Shown: positions 44,519-53,725, numbered from the stretch's first letter. The stretch is DNA of 64,000 bases from Candidatus Babelota bacterium (GCA_016183005.1 JACPFN010000011.1:1-64000), one strand, 5' to 3'. The notes: generated from the letters alone by a model not told the origin. A program made the numbers and translations.

Positions 44519-45055
44519 TTGAAAAACAAAACAGAAACTCAATTAATTAATGAGCAAATTAAAGCTTACAAGCTTAAAGTAATTTCTGAAGATGGTGAAA
44601 ATTTAGGGATTATGGCTCGTGATGCGGCTTTGAGTTTGGCGCGTCAAAAAGAGCTTGATCTTGTAATGCTGTCTGATAAAGATGAAGTTCCTCTTGTTAA
44701 AATTATGGATTTTGGCAAAAGTTTGTACATTAAAAAGAAAAAAATGGCTGAGGGTAAAAAGAAGCAAAAGGTAATTAAAGTCAAAGAGATAAAAATGAGA
44801 CCAAAAATTGGTGAGCATGATTATCAGACGAAAATAAATCAAGCAGTTGGTTTTCTTCAGGAAGGACATAAGCTAAAGGTGACTTTAGTATTTAGTGGTC
44901 GAGAAGTTGAATCAATGCGAGATGTTGGAAATGACTTTTTTAATCAGGTCGACAAAACTTTAGCGGATCGTGGTTTGAGTGATTTAGTTCATGAAAAGGA
45001 TGCGTCAGCTGGAAGATTTTGGTCAAAAATTTATTATTTGAAAGCAAAAAAATAA
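44519..45055 (+). CDS. infC: Translation initiation factor IF-3
   Basis: A 178-residue protein with both IF-3 domains: ISEDGENLGIMARDAALSLAR with LVMLSDKDEVPLVKIMDFGK (N-domain), and KEIKMRPKIGEHDYQTKINQ (C-domain), ending FWSKIYYLKAKK. The start is a TTG; no ATG lies in frame near it. Non-AUG starts are typical of infC, where IF-3 discriminates against them and so limits its own synthesis. AAGG lies 11 bases upstream. It heads the infC-rpmI-rplT operon. Confidence 0.96.
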   Translation: MKNKTETQLINEQIKAYKLKVISEDGENLGIMARDAALSLARQKELDLVMLSDKDEVPLVKIMDFGKSLYIKKKKMAEGKKKQKVIKVKEIKMRPKIGEHDYQTKINQAVGFLQEGHKLKVTLVFSGREVESMRDVGNDFFNQVDKTLADRGLSDLVHEKDASAGRFWSKIYYLKAKK

Positions 45056-45071
45056 AACAAGGTTTTTTACT

Positions 45072-45266
45072 ATGCCAAAAATGAAAACCCACTCAGGGGC
45101 AAAAAAAAGATTTAAAAAATTAAAAAATAAGTTCAAGTATAGCTGCGCTTCAAAGCGTCACTTGTTAACAAAGAAAACAACTAAGCGTAAACGTAATATG
45201 CGCAGAGGTGGTATTGTTCATGCAACTGACGCAGGACGCGTTAGCCGTATGTTGCCAAATTCATAA
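45072..45266 (+). CDS. rpmI: 50S ribosomal protein L35
   Basis: A 64-residue basic protein: MPKMKTHSGAKKRFKKL..., RNMRRGGIVHATDAGRVSRMLP. Length and order after infC are standard. Confidence 0.97.
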   Translation: MPKMKTHSGAKKRFKKLKNKFKYSCASKRHLLTKKTTKRKRNMRRGGIVHATDAGRVSRMLPNS

Positions 45267-45283
45267 CATAGGTAGGGATTATT

Positions 45284-45631
45284 ATGTCACGAGTTAAAGC
45301 AGGAAAAGTTACCCGTAGTCGTCACAAAAGACTGTTTAAGCAAACTAAAGGGTATTGGGGACAACGTAAAAACATTTTCAGACGCGCTAAAGAAACTTGG
45401 TTAAGAGCTCTTTCTTATGCATTTAAGGGCCGTAAGATGCATAAACGTAGCATGCGAGCACTTTTTATTACTCGTATTAATGCTGCTGTTAAATCTCGCG
45501 GTTTATCTTATAGTAAGTTTATGCATGCACTGAAAAAAGCAGATGTGCGTTTAAACAGAAAAATGCTTAGTCAGATTGCGATTTTTGAACCGACAGTTTT
45601 CACAAGAGTTGTTGAAACTGTACGTAGCTAA
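45284..45631 (+). CDS. rplT: 50S ribosomal protein L20
   Basis: A 115-residue basic protein: MSRVKAGKVTRSRHKRLFKQTKGYWGQRK, YAFKGRKMHKRSMRALFITRINAAVKSRGLSYSKFM. Family length. In many bacteria L20 also represses its own operon through the mRNA. Final gene of the infC-rpmI-rplT operon. Confidence 0.98.
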   Translation: MSRVKAGKVTRSRHKRLFKQTKGYWGQRKNIFRRAKETWLRALSYAFKGRKMHKRSMRALFITRINAAVKSRGLSYSKFMHALKKADVRLNRKMLSQIAIFEPTVFTRVVETVRS

Positions 45632-45648
45632 AGCAATTTATGTTATTT

Positions 45649-45681
45649 TTGGCTCGATGCTTGACGAAAGCAGAGAGCCAA
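45649..45681 (+). other. Hairpin with tandem G-A internal loop after rplT
   Basis: TTGGCTC...GAGCCAA (7 bp) encloses a second stem TGCTT...AAGCA. Between them sits a GA/GA internal loop of the kind that forms sheared tandem G-A pairs. There is no T tract after it, so it is not a standard terminator. It could be a 3' processing or regulatory structure. Confidence 0.45.
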
Positions 45682-45731
45682 TATTACATTTGTTCCAGTA
45701 ATTAAGCTTACTTTAAAAAAAAGGAGTTTTT

Positions 45732-46031
45732 ATGGAAGCTGCTTCAGTTAAAAATAAACAGGCACAAGCTGCAAAGTCTGACCCAAATTTGATTATCCTG
45801 GAACAAAAAATCTTTGGTATGATTGAAATGATCAAAGGTCTTAAGTCAGAAAATGTATCTTTAAAAGAAAAAAATAAAGAACTGCAGGGACAGATTAGAG
45901 TGCTTGAAAGTTCGTTGGTCGCTGAAACCAAAGATCTTGAAGAGCTCAGCCAAGAAAAAATAATGGCAAAAATGGTCGTCGATAATTTGTTGCATAGCAT
46001 TGATTCTTTAATTGAAGTAAAAGAGAAGTAA
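45732..46031 (+). CDS. ZapB-like coiled-coil protein
   Basis: A 99-residue protein, essentially one coiled coil from residue 20 on (LEQKIFGMIEMIKGLKSENVSL, KELQGQIRVLESSLVAE, EKIMAKMVVDNLLHSI). Its last base is the first base of the zapA ATG (TAATG). Small coiled-coil proteins translated just before ZapA in many bacteria are ZapB-type division factors that link Z-ring filaments; identity here is by size, structure and neighbour. Confidence 0.65.
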   Translation: MEAASVKNKQAQAAKSDPNLIILEQKIFGMIEMIKGLKSENVSLKEKNKELQGQIRVLESSLVAETKDLEELSQEKIMAKMVVDNLLHSIDSLIEVKEK

Positions 46032-46324
46032 TGAGTGTTGAAATAAAAAAGTATAAAGCGCGCATATTTGGTGAGCTGTACGCCATCAAAAGTGATGAAG
46101 ATGAAAAGAATATCGCTGAAGTCGTTGGTACTGTTGATAATTACATGCGAGAAATTTCATTGAAATCTTCTGGTGCGCTTGATGCAAAACAGATTGCAGT
46201 ACTTACAGCGCTTAAGCTTGCTCAGGAATTATTAGAACTTCAAGGGCAGATATATAAAGATAAGCAACATCTTGAAAAGATTTTAGCGCTTTTTGAAAAT
46301 AAAGAAGAGCCTTCTTTATTTTAA
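46031..46324 (+). CDS. zapA: Cell division protein ZapA
   Basis: A 97-residue protein: N-terminal beta part (EIKKYKARIFGELYAIKSDEDEKNIAEVV) and C-terminal dimer coil (LTALKLAQELLELQGQIYKDKQHLEKIL). ZapA cross-links FtsZ filaments at midcell. Translationally coupled to the coiled-coil protein by a one-base overlap. No 6S RNA follows directly, as sometimes found in proteobacteria. Confidence 0.85.
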   Translation: MSVEIKKYKARIFGELYAIKSDEDEKNIAEVVGTVDNYMREISLKSSGALDAKQIAVLTALKLAQELLELQGQIYKDKQHLEKILALFENKEEPSLF

Positions 46325-46341
46325 TTATATATAGAAGTTTT

Positions 46342-46382
46342 AAATAAGCCTTGGGATGTTTATAGCATTTCAGGGCTTATTT
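46342..46382 (+). terminator. Terminator hairpin after zapA
   Basis: AAATAAGCC and GGCTTATTT (9 bp) with a 23-base loop. A second, shorter hairpin (ATGATAAAGC / GCTTTATCAT, 5-base loop) follows at 46412-46436. Together they separate zapA from rny. Confidence 0.6.
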
Positions 46383-46504
46383 AAGGTTTTTAAGATTATT
46401 AAATTTTAAGGATGATAAAGCGAATAGCTTTATCATTTTATGGGGTTTATGGTAATGCGACATCATAAATCAATGTTTAGTGAATACTTGTTAAGGAATT
46501 TGAA

Positions 46505-48061
46505 ATGGTAGAATCGATTATTTTATTGGCTGGAATAGGCCTGATTGTAGTGGGAGCAGTAGTTCTTTTTTATGCTCAAAAGAAAAATTTTCAGTCACAG
46601 CTCATACTAAATCAATCTGAAGAACGCGCTGAAACAGCTCGTCAAATGATTGAAAATGAAAAAAAAGAAGCATATTTAAGAATGAAGGATGAGTTATATA
46701 AACGTCGTAAAGAATTTGAAATTGAGTTAAAGCGTGAACGATTAGATTTAGATCAAAAAAGAGAACAGTTGAATGAAAAATATGAGGCTCTTGGTAAAAA
46801 AGAGCAGCGTATTGATGATATTCGTCATGAACTTCAGCAAAAAGAGCGAGAGATGCTTAAGATGAATGATATCTTAAGAGCAAATGAAGTTAAATTAAAG
46901 AATCTTTATGAAGATTTAATCATGAAGCTTGAACAGTTAAGCGGCATGAACAGAGAAAAAGCTAAGGAAACTTTGCTTAAAACATTAGAGGGTGAAGTTG
47001 TTCATGGTGCTGAAAAATGGGTTCAAAAGATAGAAGAAGAAGCTCGTGATACAGCAAAATTAAAGGCTGCAGAAATTACTGTTTCAGCGATGCAGCGTTA
47101 TACCGCTGATGATGTTCCAGCAGCAACATCTGGTAGCGTACAATTACCAAATGAAGACATGAAGGGACGTATCATTGGTAAAGAGGGACGAAATATCAAG
47201 TCGCTTGAAATGGCAACTGGTATGGAGTTTGTAATCGATGATAGTTCAGAGATGATCACGATCTCAGGATTTAATCCCATTCGTCGCGAAATTGCAAAAC
47301 GCAGCCTTGAAAAATTAATTCAAGATGGACGTATTAATCCAACAAGAATTGAAGAGACTGTTGCAAAGTGTGAATCTGAAATAGATGATCTTATTCAAGA
47401 GTATGGCAAAAAGGCTGTTTTAGAGTTTAATCTACAGGGCATTCATCCTGAAATAGTAACCTTATTGGGAAAATTATTTTTTAGAACATCTTATTCTCAA
47501 AATGTGTTACAGCACTGTAAAGAAGTTGGACTTTTCGCCCGCATGATAGCTGAAGAGCTTGGCCTTGATGGTAACATTGCGCTTAGAGCAGGTCTTTTGC
47601 ATGATATTGGAAAAGCTGTAACGGCAGAAGTTGAAGGACCTCATGCACAAATCGGTGCTGAAATTGCAAAACGTTGTGGAGAATCAGATGTTGTTGTAAA
47701 TGCTATCGCAGCTCACCATGAAGAGGTTCCATTCGCATCGATCTATGCACCTATCGTAGTTATTGCAGATACAATATCTGCATCGCGTCCAGGAGCCCGA
47801 CGTGAAACTTTTGCTGCTTATATTAAGAAGCTTGAAAAGTTAGAGGAAATAGCATATTCATTTGATGGTGTAAAAAAAGCATACGCTCTTCAAGCTGGAC
47901 GTGAAATTCGAATTATTATACAGGAAGATACTCTTTCTGATGATGATGCAAAAAATCTAGCAAGAGATGTAGCAAAAACTATTGAAAAAGAGATGAATTT
48001 CCCTGGCCAAATTAAAGTAAATGTAATTAGAGAAAAACGAGTTATTGAATACGCAAGGTAA
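46505..48061 (+). CDS. rny: Ribonuclease Y
   Basis: A 518-residue membrane-anchored endoribonuclease that initiates mRNA decay. N-terminal anchor (IILLAGIGLIVVGAVVLFYA), a long coiled coil (about 35-150), KH domain (EDMKGRIIGKEGRNIKSLEMATG), then HD domain with LLHDIGKAV (H366, D367) and AAHHEEVPF. All key residues are present. AAGGAA upstream of the ATG. It is followed three bases later by ymdB, a conserved pair. Confidence 0.97.
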   Translation: MVESIILLAGIGLIVVGAVVLFYAQKKNFQSQLILNQSEERAETARQMIENEKKEAYLRMKDELYKRRKEFEIELKRERLDLDQKREQLNEKYEALGKKEQRIDDIRHELQQKEREMLKMNDILRANEVKLKNLYEDLIMKLEQLSGMNREKAKETLLKTLEGEVVHGAEKWVQKIEEEARDTAKLKAAEITVSAMQRYTADDVPAATSGSVQLPNEDMKGRIIGKEGRNIKSLEMATGMEFVIDDSSEMITISGFNPIRREIAKRSLEKLIQDGRINPTRIEETVAKCESEIDDLIQEYGKKAVLEFNLQGIHPEIVTLLGKLFFRTSYSQNVLQHCKEVGLFARMIAEELGLDGNIALRAGLLHDIGKAVTAEVEGPHAQIGAEIAKRCGESDVVVNAIAAHHEEVPFASIYAPIVVIADTISASRPGARRETFAAYIKKLEKLEEIAYSFDGVKKAYALQAGREIRIIIQEDTLSDDDAKNLARDVAKTIEKEMNFPGQIKVNVIREKRVIEYAR

Positions 48062-48064
48062 TTT

Positions 48065-48880
48065 ATGAAGAGGACCATACGAGTTTTAATTATTGGTGAT
48101 GTTGTTGGTAATATTGGTTGCATGATGGTTCAAAAGCATTTAAGAAATTTGCAAGAACAGTTTCAGATTGATGCAACGATAGTAAACGGCGAAAATAGTA
48201 ATCAAAATGGTCGTGGTATATCTTCAAAGATTATGAATTCTTTTAAGCATAATGGTGTAAATGTTGTTACAACAGGCAATCATGTTTGGGATAATCAGGA
48301 TATTTATGAATATATGCGTCATAATAATGATATTATTCGTCCTGCAAATTTTCCCTCAACATGTCCTGGTACTGGAGTAACAACATTTAATTGTAATGGA
48401 ATTGAAGTAGCTGTTGTTAATGTTCAGGGACGAGTATTCATGAAAGAAAGTTTGGATTGTCCATTTTTATCTCTTGATACTATTCTTAATTATTTAAAAC
48501 ATCGAACCAAGGTTATCATCGTTGATATACATGCAGAGGCAACAGCTGAAAAGGTTTGCTTGGGGTATTATGTTGATGGTCGCGTTAGTTGTGTTGTTGG
48601 AACACATACTCACGTACAAACAGCAGATGAGAGAATATTACCACTTGGTACCGCATATATTACTGATCTTGGAATGACGGGTTCTTTAAATTCTTCAATT
48701 GGTATGAAAAAGGATAACATGATTGAAAGATTTAAAACCCAAATGCCTAATAAATTTATTGTCGAAACAGAACCCCCCGTTTTAATGACGGGGGTCTGGG
48801 TTGAAATTGATTCGCAAACTGGTAAAGCTATTCAAATTAATAGAGTTAAAGTAATTGATCAAGACTTAAGGGCGGCGTAA
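48065..48880 (+). CDS. ymdB: YmdB-type metallophosphoesterase (2',3'-cNMP phosphodiesterase)
   Basis: A 271-residue metallophosphoesterase of the TIGR00282 family. Active-site pattern: IGDVVGNIGC, VNGENSNQNGRGI, VVTTGNHVWDNQD, VVDIHAEATAEK and VVGTHTHVQTADE, with the metal-binding Asp, Asn and His in these loops. B. subtilis YmdB hydrolyses 2',3'-cyclic nucleotides and influences RNA levels, and it neighbours rny there too. The start follows the rny stop by three bases. Confidence 0.92.
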   Translation: MKRTIRVLIIGDVVGNIGCMMVQKHLRNLQEQFQIDATIVNGENSNQNGRGISSKIMNSFKHNGVNVVTTGNHVWDNQDIYEYMRHNNDIIRPANFPSTCPGTGVTTFNCNGIEVAVVNVQGRVFMKESLDCPFLSLDTILNYLKHRTKVIIVDIHAEATAEKVCLGYYVDGRVSCVVGTHTHVQTADERILPLGTAYITDLGMTGSLNSSIGMKKDNMIERFKTQMPNKFIVETEPPVLMTGVWVEIDSQTGKAIQINRVKVIDQDLRAA

Positions 48881-48890
48881 AAGGAAAGTC

Positions 48891-49820
48891 ATGCTACAAA
48901 TTATTTTATTGTATGCATTATATGGTGTTGTCTTTATATTTTCAAAAGAAGCTCTTTTATTTTCTAAGCCAATTTTTGCAACTGGTTTTCGCATGGTATT
49001 TGCAGGAATTTGTTCATATTTTTTATATAAGTTTTGGGCAAAACCAGTTAAGTGGTCATCGGTAACCTGGTACCATATCTGGTATATTTTTTTATTGGCC
49101 TTTTTTAATGTTTATCTTACCAATGCTAATGAAACTTGGAGTTTGCAATATTTATCTGCGGGCAAGGTCGCCTTTATTTATAATTTGAGTCCATTTTTTT
49201 CTTTGTTTTTTTCCCATTTTATGTTTAAAGAAAAATTCACTTGGAAAAAAATTGTAGGCATGATTATAGCCTGTATAGCTATTACGCCACTATTGGTTGA
49301 TGATACGTCATTAGATGTTGTCGACTCAACTTATAGGATTGGATTTTTATCTATTGCTGAAATTGTTATGATCATTGCATCTGCTGCTACAGCGTATGGA
49401 TGGATTATAATGAAATATTTAATGGAACTTCGCTCTGATTTTAGTTCCTATTTTTTAAATGCGACAAGCTTGGTTGTTGGTGGGATTTTATGTTTTATGC
49501 AGTCATGGTTTTTTGAAGTTCAACCGTATGTTTTGTCTGGATATGAAAATAAATTTTTATTTTATATATCTATTATGATGCTCATTCAAAATTTAATAGC
49601 CTATAACTATAACTCCTATTTACTTACAATCCATAGCGCAACCTTAGTTATACTATTTTCTTTTGTTATGCCCATTATTACCGCAATATTAGAGTTCTTT
49701 ATGTTTGGAGAACAGTTGACCATGGAGTTTTTTACATGCTCATTAGGAGTCGCCATAGGACTTGTTATTTTCTATTTTGAAGAGCTTAAAGAAGACAGAC
49801 CGTCAAAGAGAATATCATGA
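48891..49820 (+). CDS. EamA-family transporter (DMT superfamily), first copy
   Basis: A 309-residue inner-membrane protein with about ten helices in two EamA halves (ALYGVVFIFSKEALLFSKPIF; AGKVAFIYNLSPFFSLFFSHF; LTIHSATLVILFSFVMPII). DMT carriers export amino acids, purines or other metabolites, and some import nucleotide sugars or SAM. AAAGGAAAG is the ribosome-binding site. It overlaps the next transporter by four bases, so the two may act as a heterodimer. Confidence 0.9.
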   Translation: MLQIILLYALYGVVFIFSKEALLFSKPIFATGFRMVFAGICSYFLYKFWAKPVKWSSVTWYHIWYIFLLAFFNVYLTNANETWSLQYLSAGKVAFIYNLSPFFSLFFSHFMFKEKFTWKKIVGMIIACIAITPLLVDDTSLDVVDSTYRIGFLSIAEIVMIIASAATAYGWIIMKYLMELRSDFSSYFLNATSLVVGGILCFMQSWFFEVQPYVLSGYENKFLFYISIMMLIQNLIAYNYNSYLLTIHSATLVILFSFVMPIITAILEFFMFGEQLTMEFFTCSLGVAIGLVIFYFEELKEDRPSKRIS

Positions 49821-50698
49821 TACAAATATTATTTTTATATTTGATTGTTGCATCTACTTTTACTTTTGGCAAAATGCTTCTTGTTTATTTGCCACCAATA
49901 TTTTTAATTGGTCTTCGCATGGTAGTTGCTGGATCTATTATTTTATTAGTGAATTATATTTCAGGAAAAAAAATATCGATTCAAAAAGAAGATATTGTCT
50001 TTTTTTTCATACTATCATGGATTCATATCTTTATTCCATATGTTGCTGAATTTGTCGGGCTTGCAAGTATGTCACCATCATGTGCAGCTCTTATTTATAA
50101 TCTTATGCCATGCTTTACCGCATTGTTTGCATACATAATTTTTAAAGAACGCATGACTGTCAAAAAATGGTTAGGATTTTTGATAGGTCTTATAGGTGTT
50201 ATGTATATGATTCCTCGTGAAAATTTTATTTGTTATCAGCATTTTAATATTGGCTATCTTCTTATGTTATTATCCGTTATATCCTGTTCTTTGGGTTGGA
50301 CATTGGTTAAAAAATTAATTCAAAAGGGATATGGAACCTTACAGGTAAATGGATATGCAATGCTTTTGGGTGGATTAGAATCATTAATTGTGGCACATTT
50401 TTTTGAGACACCTCCGATATCTAGATGGTATGAGAATATGCATTTTTGGGTACTGTTTGCAGCAATTATTATTATTGCTAATTTTATCTTCTATAATTTT
50501 TACGGTTTTTTATTACACAAATATAGTGCCACTTTACTTTCATTTATTGGTTTTCTAACACCCTTATTTACCGCTTTGTATGATTTTATTTTCTTAGGAA
50601 TTTCAATAGGAATAGAATTTTATATAGCAACTGTTATTGTTGCTTATGGAATTTATATTTTTTATCAAGAAGAATTACGACAAGGATATATCGAATAA
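49817..50698 (+). CDS. EamA-family transporter (DMT superfamily), second copy
   Basis: A 293-residue protein of the same architecture (ASTFTFGKMLLVYLPPIFLIG; PSCAALIYNLMPCFTALFAYIIF; KYSATLLSFIGFLTPLFTALYDF). Similar to the first copy in both halves and presumably arisen by duplication. The four-base ATGA overlap couples its translation to the first. Substrate unknown. Confidence 0.9.
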   Translation: MIQILFLYLIVASTFTFGKMLLVYLPPIFLIGLRMVVAGSIILLVNYISGKKISIQKEDIVFFFILSWIHIFIPYVAEFVGLASMSPSCAALIYNLMPCFTALFAYIIFKERMTVKKWLGFLIGLIGVMYMIPRENFICYQHFNIGYLLMLLSVISCSLGWTLVKKLIQKGYGTLQVNGYAMLLGGLESLIVAHFFETPPISRWYENMHFWVLFAAIIIIANFIFYNFYGFLLHKYSATLLSFIGFLTPLFTALYDFIFLGISIGIEFYIATVIVAYGIYIFYQEELRQGYIE

Positions 50699-50800
50699 AA
50701 TGATATTTTAAATATTGATCTACTTGAAATTGAGTTTTGCGTAAAAATAAGTAATATAATAAAATATAATTTTTTTTAGAATTTAATTCTGGAGTAATTT

Positions 50801-51313
50801 ATGTGTCGTCTTCCGTTTATTTATAAAACAATGGTATCATTTTTAATGTCGTTGATGATATACCCTTCTGGTAGTCAAGTTAGTCAAGGAATAATTTTCC
50901 GCGAGAATTATTGTGCAAGTAGGCCATTGGTAGCTGATATATATAATGAATCAGATGAAAAACTAGCAACAGATCTTAAAGGGGAAGAAGAAATAACATC
51001 AGCGGTTTTGAAAACAATAGAGTGTTTTTTAGAAGACGGTTTTAATTGGATGGCTGAAATTTCAAGCAAACATGCTTTTTTAAAGGAAGCAAATATCCTT
51101 AATAAAGATCCTCAAGCAAGATTATCCTCCCTGGAAAGATTAGATTTTGCCAAAGATCGATTAATGGGTTTAGAACGTATCTTGACACCGTTAATTAAAA
51201 ATGTAGCAGAGCAACAAGAGTTAAAGCGTAAAATTGACAAGAATTTAGCATCTCTTAGATATTTACGTTGTCGAATTGAAAGTCATCAAAATGCTACCCG
51301 TCACAAGCGGTAA
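50801..51313 (+). CDS. Secreted helical protein, function unknown
   Basis: A 170-residue protein with an N-terminal hydrophobic segment (FIYKTMVSFLMSLMIYPSG) that may be a signal peptide, and a long helical body with coiled-coil character (LDFAKDRLMGLERILTPLIKNVAEQ). It ends in a basic tail (ESHQNATRHKR). GGAG lies nine bases before the ATG. No family recognised. Confidence 0.55.
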   Translation: MCRLPFIYKTMVSFLMSLMIYPSGSQVSQGIIFRENYCASRPLVADIYNESDEKLATDLKGEEEITSAVLKTIECFLEDGFNWMAEISSKHAFLKEANILNKDPQARLSSLERLDFAKDRLMGLERILTPLIKNVAEQQELKRKIDKNLASLRYLRCRIESHQNATRHKR

Positions 51314-51315
51314 GT

Positions 51316-51341
51316 CGCTCTTAAGGAATTTTGTAAGAGCG
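51316..51341 (+). terminator. Terminator after the 50801 gene
   Basis: CGCTCTTA and TAAGAGCG form an 8-bp stem with a 10-base loop, followed by TTTAATTTTG. It starts two bases past the stop. Confidence 0.75.
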
Positions 51342-51353
51342 TTTAATTTTGTT

Positions 51354-51713
51354 CTAATATTTAGTATATTTTTGATAATTACCCTTAACTTTTTCAATCG
51401 GATATTTTAGTTTAATTTTTTCTATTTTTTTAATAAAAGCACTAGTTGCATCAATATTAGAAACTTCGCAAAATCTTAAAAGTGAAAATAAGATATCACC
51501 AACTTCATCTTCTATTTCAGTTCTATTTTTATTAATTTCTTCAAATGAATTAGCTGAGGTAATCCATAAAAATTTCTCTAACAGTTCATTAGCTTCAACT
51601 GATAAATTCATGCTTAAATCTTTAGGGGTATGAAACTGTTGCCAATCCCTCTCAGATACTAATTTTCTTGCTATTTCTTTAAGTTCTTGAATGTTTGTTT
51701 TTGTGTCACTCAT
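51354..51713 (-). CDS. MazG-like nucleotide pyrophosphohydrolase
   Basis: About 119 residues. The MazG/RS21-C6 pattern is clear: LVSERDWQQFHTPKDLSMNLSVEANELLEKFLW (EExxE-type motif as EANELLE) and EIEDEVGDILFSLLRF (ExxD motif). These enzymes remove damaged or excess dNTPs such as dCTP analogues. I start at the ATG at 51713; the upstream TTG at 51725 would overlap the next gene's stop. It is the last gene of a two-gene unit with 51722-52207. Confidence 0.85.
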   Translation of the reverse strand: MSDTKTNIQELKEIARKLVSERDWQQFHTPKDLSMNLSVEANELLEKFLWITSANSFEEINKNRTEIEDEVGDILFSLLRFCEVSNIDATSAFIKKIEKIKLKYPIEKVKGNYQKYTKY

Positions 51714-51721
51714 AATTAAAA

Positions 51722-52207
51722 TCAACTTCGTTTTCTTCGTCTTGAATCTAATTGAGCTGCAGCTGTTGCGGTAAGATGAGAACTATTTAATATTTCTTGT
51801 TGCAATGCGGTAGCTTTTGTTCCTAATTCAATATTTGTTTTTGTTTGCACATCTCTTCTAAAATTATTAATAGTGCGGGATATTGTTGTAGTTTTATTAA
51901 AGCTTGTCGAGTGTATCTGCTCTTGAATAAATGACGCATATATAATTTTATAATATTGATATATCTCTTTTTGACGATTTCTTAAGAAGTTTAACGTGTC
52001 TTGTTGTGTATCTGTTAATATAACATCTTCTAAATCTTCATCTAATTGATCGACCATAGTCCAAAATCTACCATTTAAATTTGTATCTAAATTTTTTATT
52101 GGAAGCATTTCTTCGTTAATTTTCATAAGGGGTAATTTGGGAATATGAGAGGAAAATGTTGAGAGTGTAATAATTAATAAAGAAAAAGTATATAATTTTT
52201 TATACAT
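51722..52207 (-). CDS. Secreted helical protein, function unknown
   Basis: A 161-residue protein with a signal peptide (MYKKLYTFSLLIITLSTFSSH) and helical body (DLEDVILTDTQQDTLNFLRN; IYQYYKIIYASFIQEQI; TKATALQQEILNSSHL). It ends with a basic stretch (DSRRRKRS). Directly upstream of the MazG-like gene on the minus strand. No family recognised. Confidence 0.55.
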   Translation of the reverse strand: MYKKLYTFSLLIITLSTFSSHIPKLPLMKINEEMLPIKNLDTNLNGRFWTMVDQLDEDLEDVILTDTQQDTLNFLRNRQKEIYQYYKIIYASFIQEQIHSTSFNKTTTISRTINNFRRDVQTKTNIELGTKATALQQEILNSSHLTATAAAQLDSRRRKRS

Positions 52208-52306
52208 ATAAAATCCTGCTTTATGCTATTATTGCCTGTTTGACTCTTTATGATATGCTATACCATATAGTATTTAGGCTTTAAGATCAAGAAATAAAGG
52301 ATTTTC

Positions 52307-53725
52307 ATGAACAAGTTGCCAGATATTGCAATAAATTTTCCTGAATGGTATCAAGAGGTTATTTTTCAAGCAAAACTTGCTGATCATGCGCCTGTACGTG
52401 GGTGTATTGTAATACGACCTTATGGAACTGCGATTTGGGAAAATATTAAAAAGATTCTTGATGATCGTATTAAAGCAACTGGGCATGAAAATGCTATTTT
52501 CCCTCTTTTTATTCCACAATCATTTTTATCAAAAGAGGCTGAGCATGTTGAGGGCTTTGCTCCTGAGCTTGCCGTTGTAACGCATGCTGGTGGCAAAGAG
52601 CTTGAAGAACCTTTAGTTGTTCGTCCAACCTCTGAAACAATGATTCATCATATGTTTGCACAATGGATTCGCTCGTGGCGGGATTTACCATTAAAAATTA
52701 ATCAATGGGCAAATGTTGTTCGTTGGGAGAAAAGACCGCGTGCATTTTTAAGAACGACAGAGTTTTTTTGGCAAGAAGGCCATACTGCTCATGCAACGAA
52801 AGAAGAAGCACTTGAAGAAACTTTGTTAATGCTTGAAGAGTATGTAAATCTTGCTCATAATTATTTAGCTATTCCGGTTATTAAGGGTCGAAAAACTAAA
52901 CATGAACAGTTTCCTGGTGCAGAAGCAACTTATACATTTGAAGCATTTTTAATAGATGGTAAAGCTTTGCAGATGGGTACCTCTCATTTATTATCACAAA
53001 GCTTTGCTCATGCCTTTGATATGAAGTTTCAAGATAAAGATGGTTCAGTTGCTTATCCTTATTTAACAAGCTGGGGCGCTACCACAAGGCTTGTGGGAGC
53101 AGTTATTGCAAGTCATGGTGATGATCGTGGTCTTATTTTACCTCCCAAAATTGCTCCTATTCAGGTGGTTATTATTCCAATTATTAAAAAAGATACGAAA
53201 GATCAAGTTCTTGAGTATGTTACTAAAATGGAACAAGATTTTAAAAAGTATGGAATATCTGTTAAAGTTGATGCGGATGATACACAATCACCAGGTGCAA
53301 AATTTTATGAATGGGAACTTAAAGGTGTTCCTTTGCGCTTTGAAGTTGGAGCGCGTGATATAGCTTCTGGTACAGTGATTGCAGTATCAAGACTTAATAA
53401 AGAAAAGATGACCGTCTTTGTTGAAAATATTGTCAATTGGACACATAGTAAACTTGAATCTATTCAGCAAGAGCTATTTATTCGTGCACAAAAGCGTTAT
53501 GCAGCGATGTGGCACAAAGCGGATAAATTTGAAGATTTTAAAGATGCATTAGAAGAGAACAATGGAATCTATCAAGTTGGTTGGTGTCAAGATCATGCTT
53601 GTGAAGTGCGCCTTAAAGAAATTGCAGGCTCAATTCGATGTATGCTTGAAAGCAAAGAACTTAAAAACTGTTTTAATTGTGATAAAGCATCATTGGCAGA
53701 TGTAATAGTAGGTAGAGCATATTAA
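52307..53725 (+). CDS. proS: Prolyl-tRNA synthetase, archaeal/eukaryotic type
   Basis: A 472-residue class II synthetase. Motif 1 region RGCIVIRPYGTAIWENIKK, motif 2 RWEKRPRAFLRTTEFFWQEGHTAH, the HAGGKELEEPLVVRPTSETM segment, and motif 3 GVPLRFEVGARDIASG. The C-terminal zinc-type ending (CQDHACEVRLKE, FNCDKAS) and absence of a long editing insertion identify the short archaeal/eukaryotic form, found in some bacteria. It attaches proline to its tRNA in the cytosol. Monocistronic. Confidence 0.96.
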   Translation: MNKLPDIAINFPEWYQEVIFQAKLADHAPVRGCIVIRPYGTAIWENIKKILDDRIKATGHENAIFPLFIPQSFLSKEAEHVEGFAPELAVVTHAGGKELEEPLVVRPTSETMIHHMFAQWIRSWRDLPLKINQWANVVRWEKRPRAFLRTTEFFWQEGHTAHATKEEALEETLLMLEEYVNLAHNYLAIPVIKGRKTKHEQFPGAEATYTFEAFLIDGKALQMGTSHLLSQSFAHAFDMKFQDKDGSVAYPYLTSWGATTRLVGAVIASHGDDRGLILPPKIAPIQVVIIPIIKKDTKDQVLEYVTKMEQDFKKYGISVKVDADDTQSPGAKFYEWELKGVPLRFEVGARDIASGTVIAVSRLNKEKMTVFVENIVNWTHSKLESIQQELFIRAQKRYAAMWHKADKFEDFKDALEENNGIYQVGWCQDHACEVRLKEIAGSIRCMLESKELKNCFNCDKASLADVIVGRAY

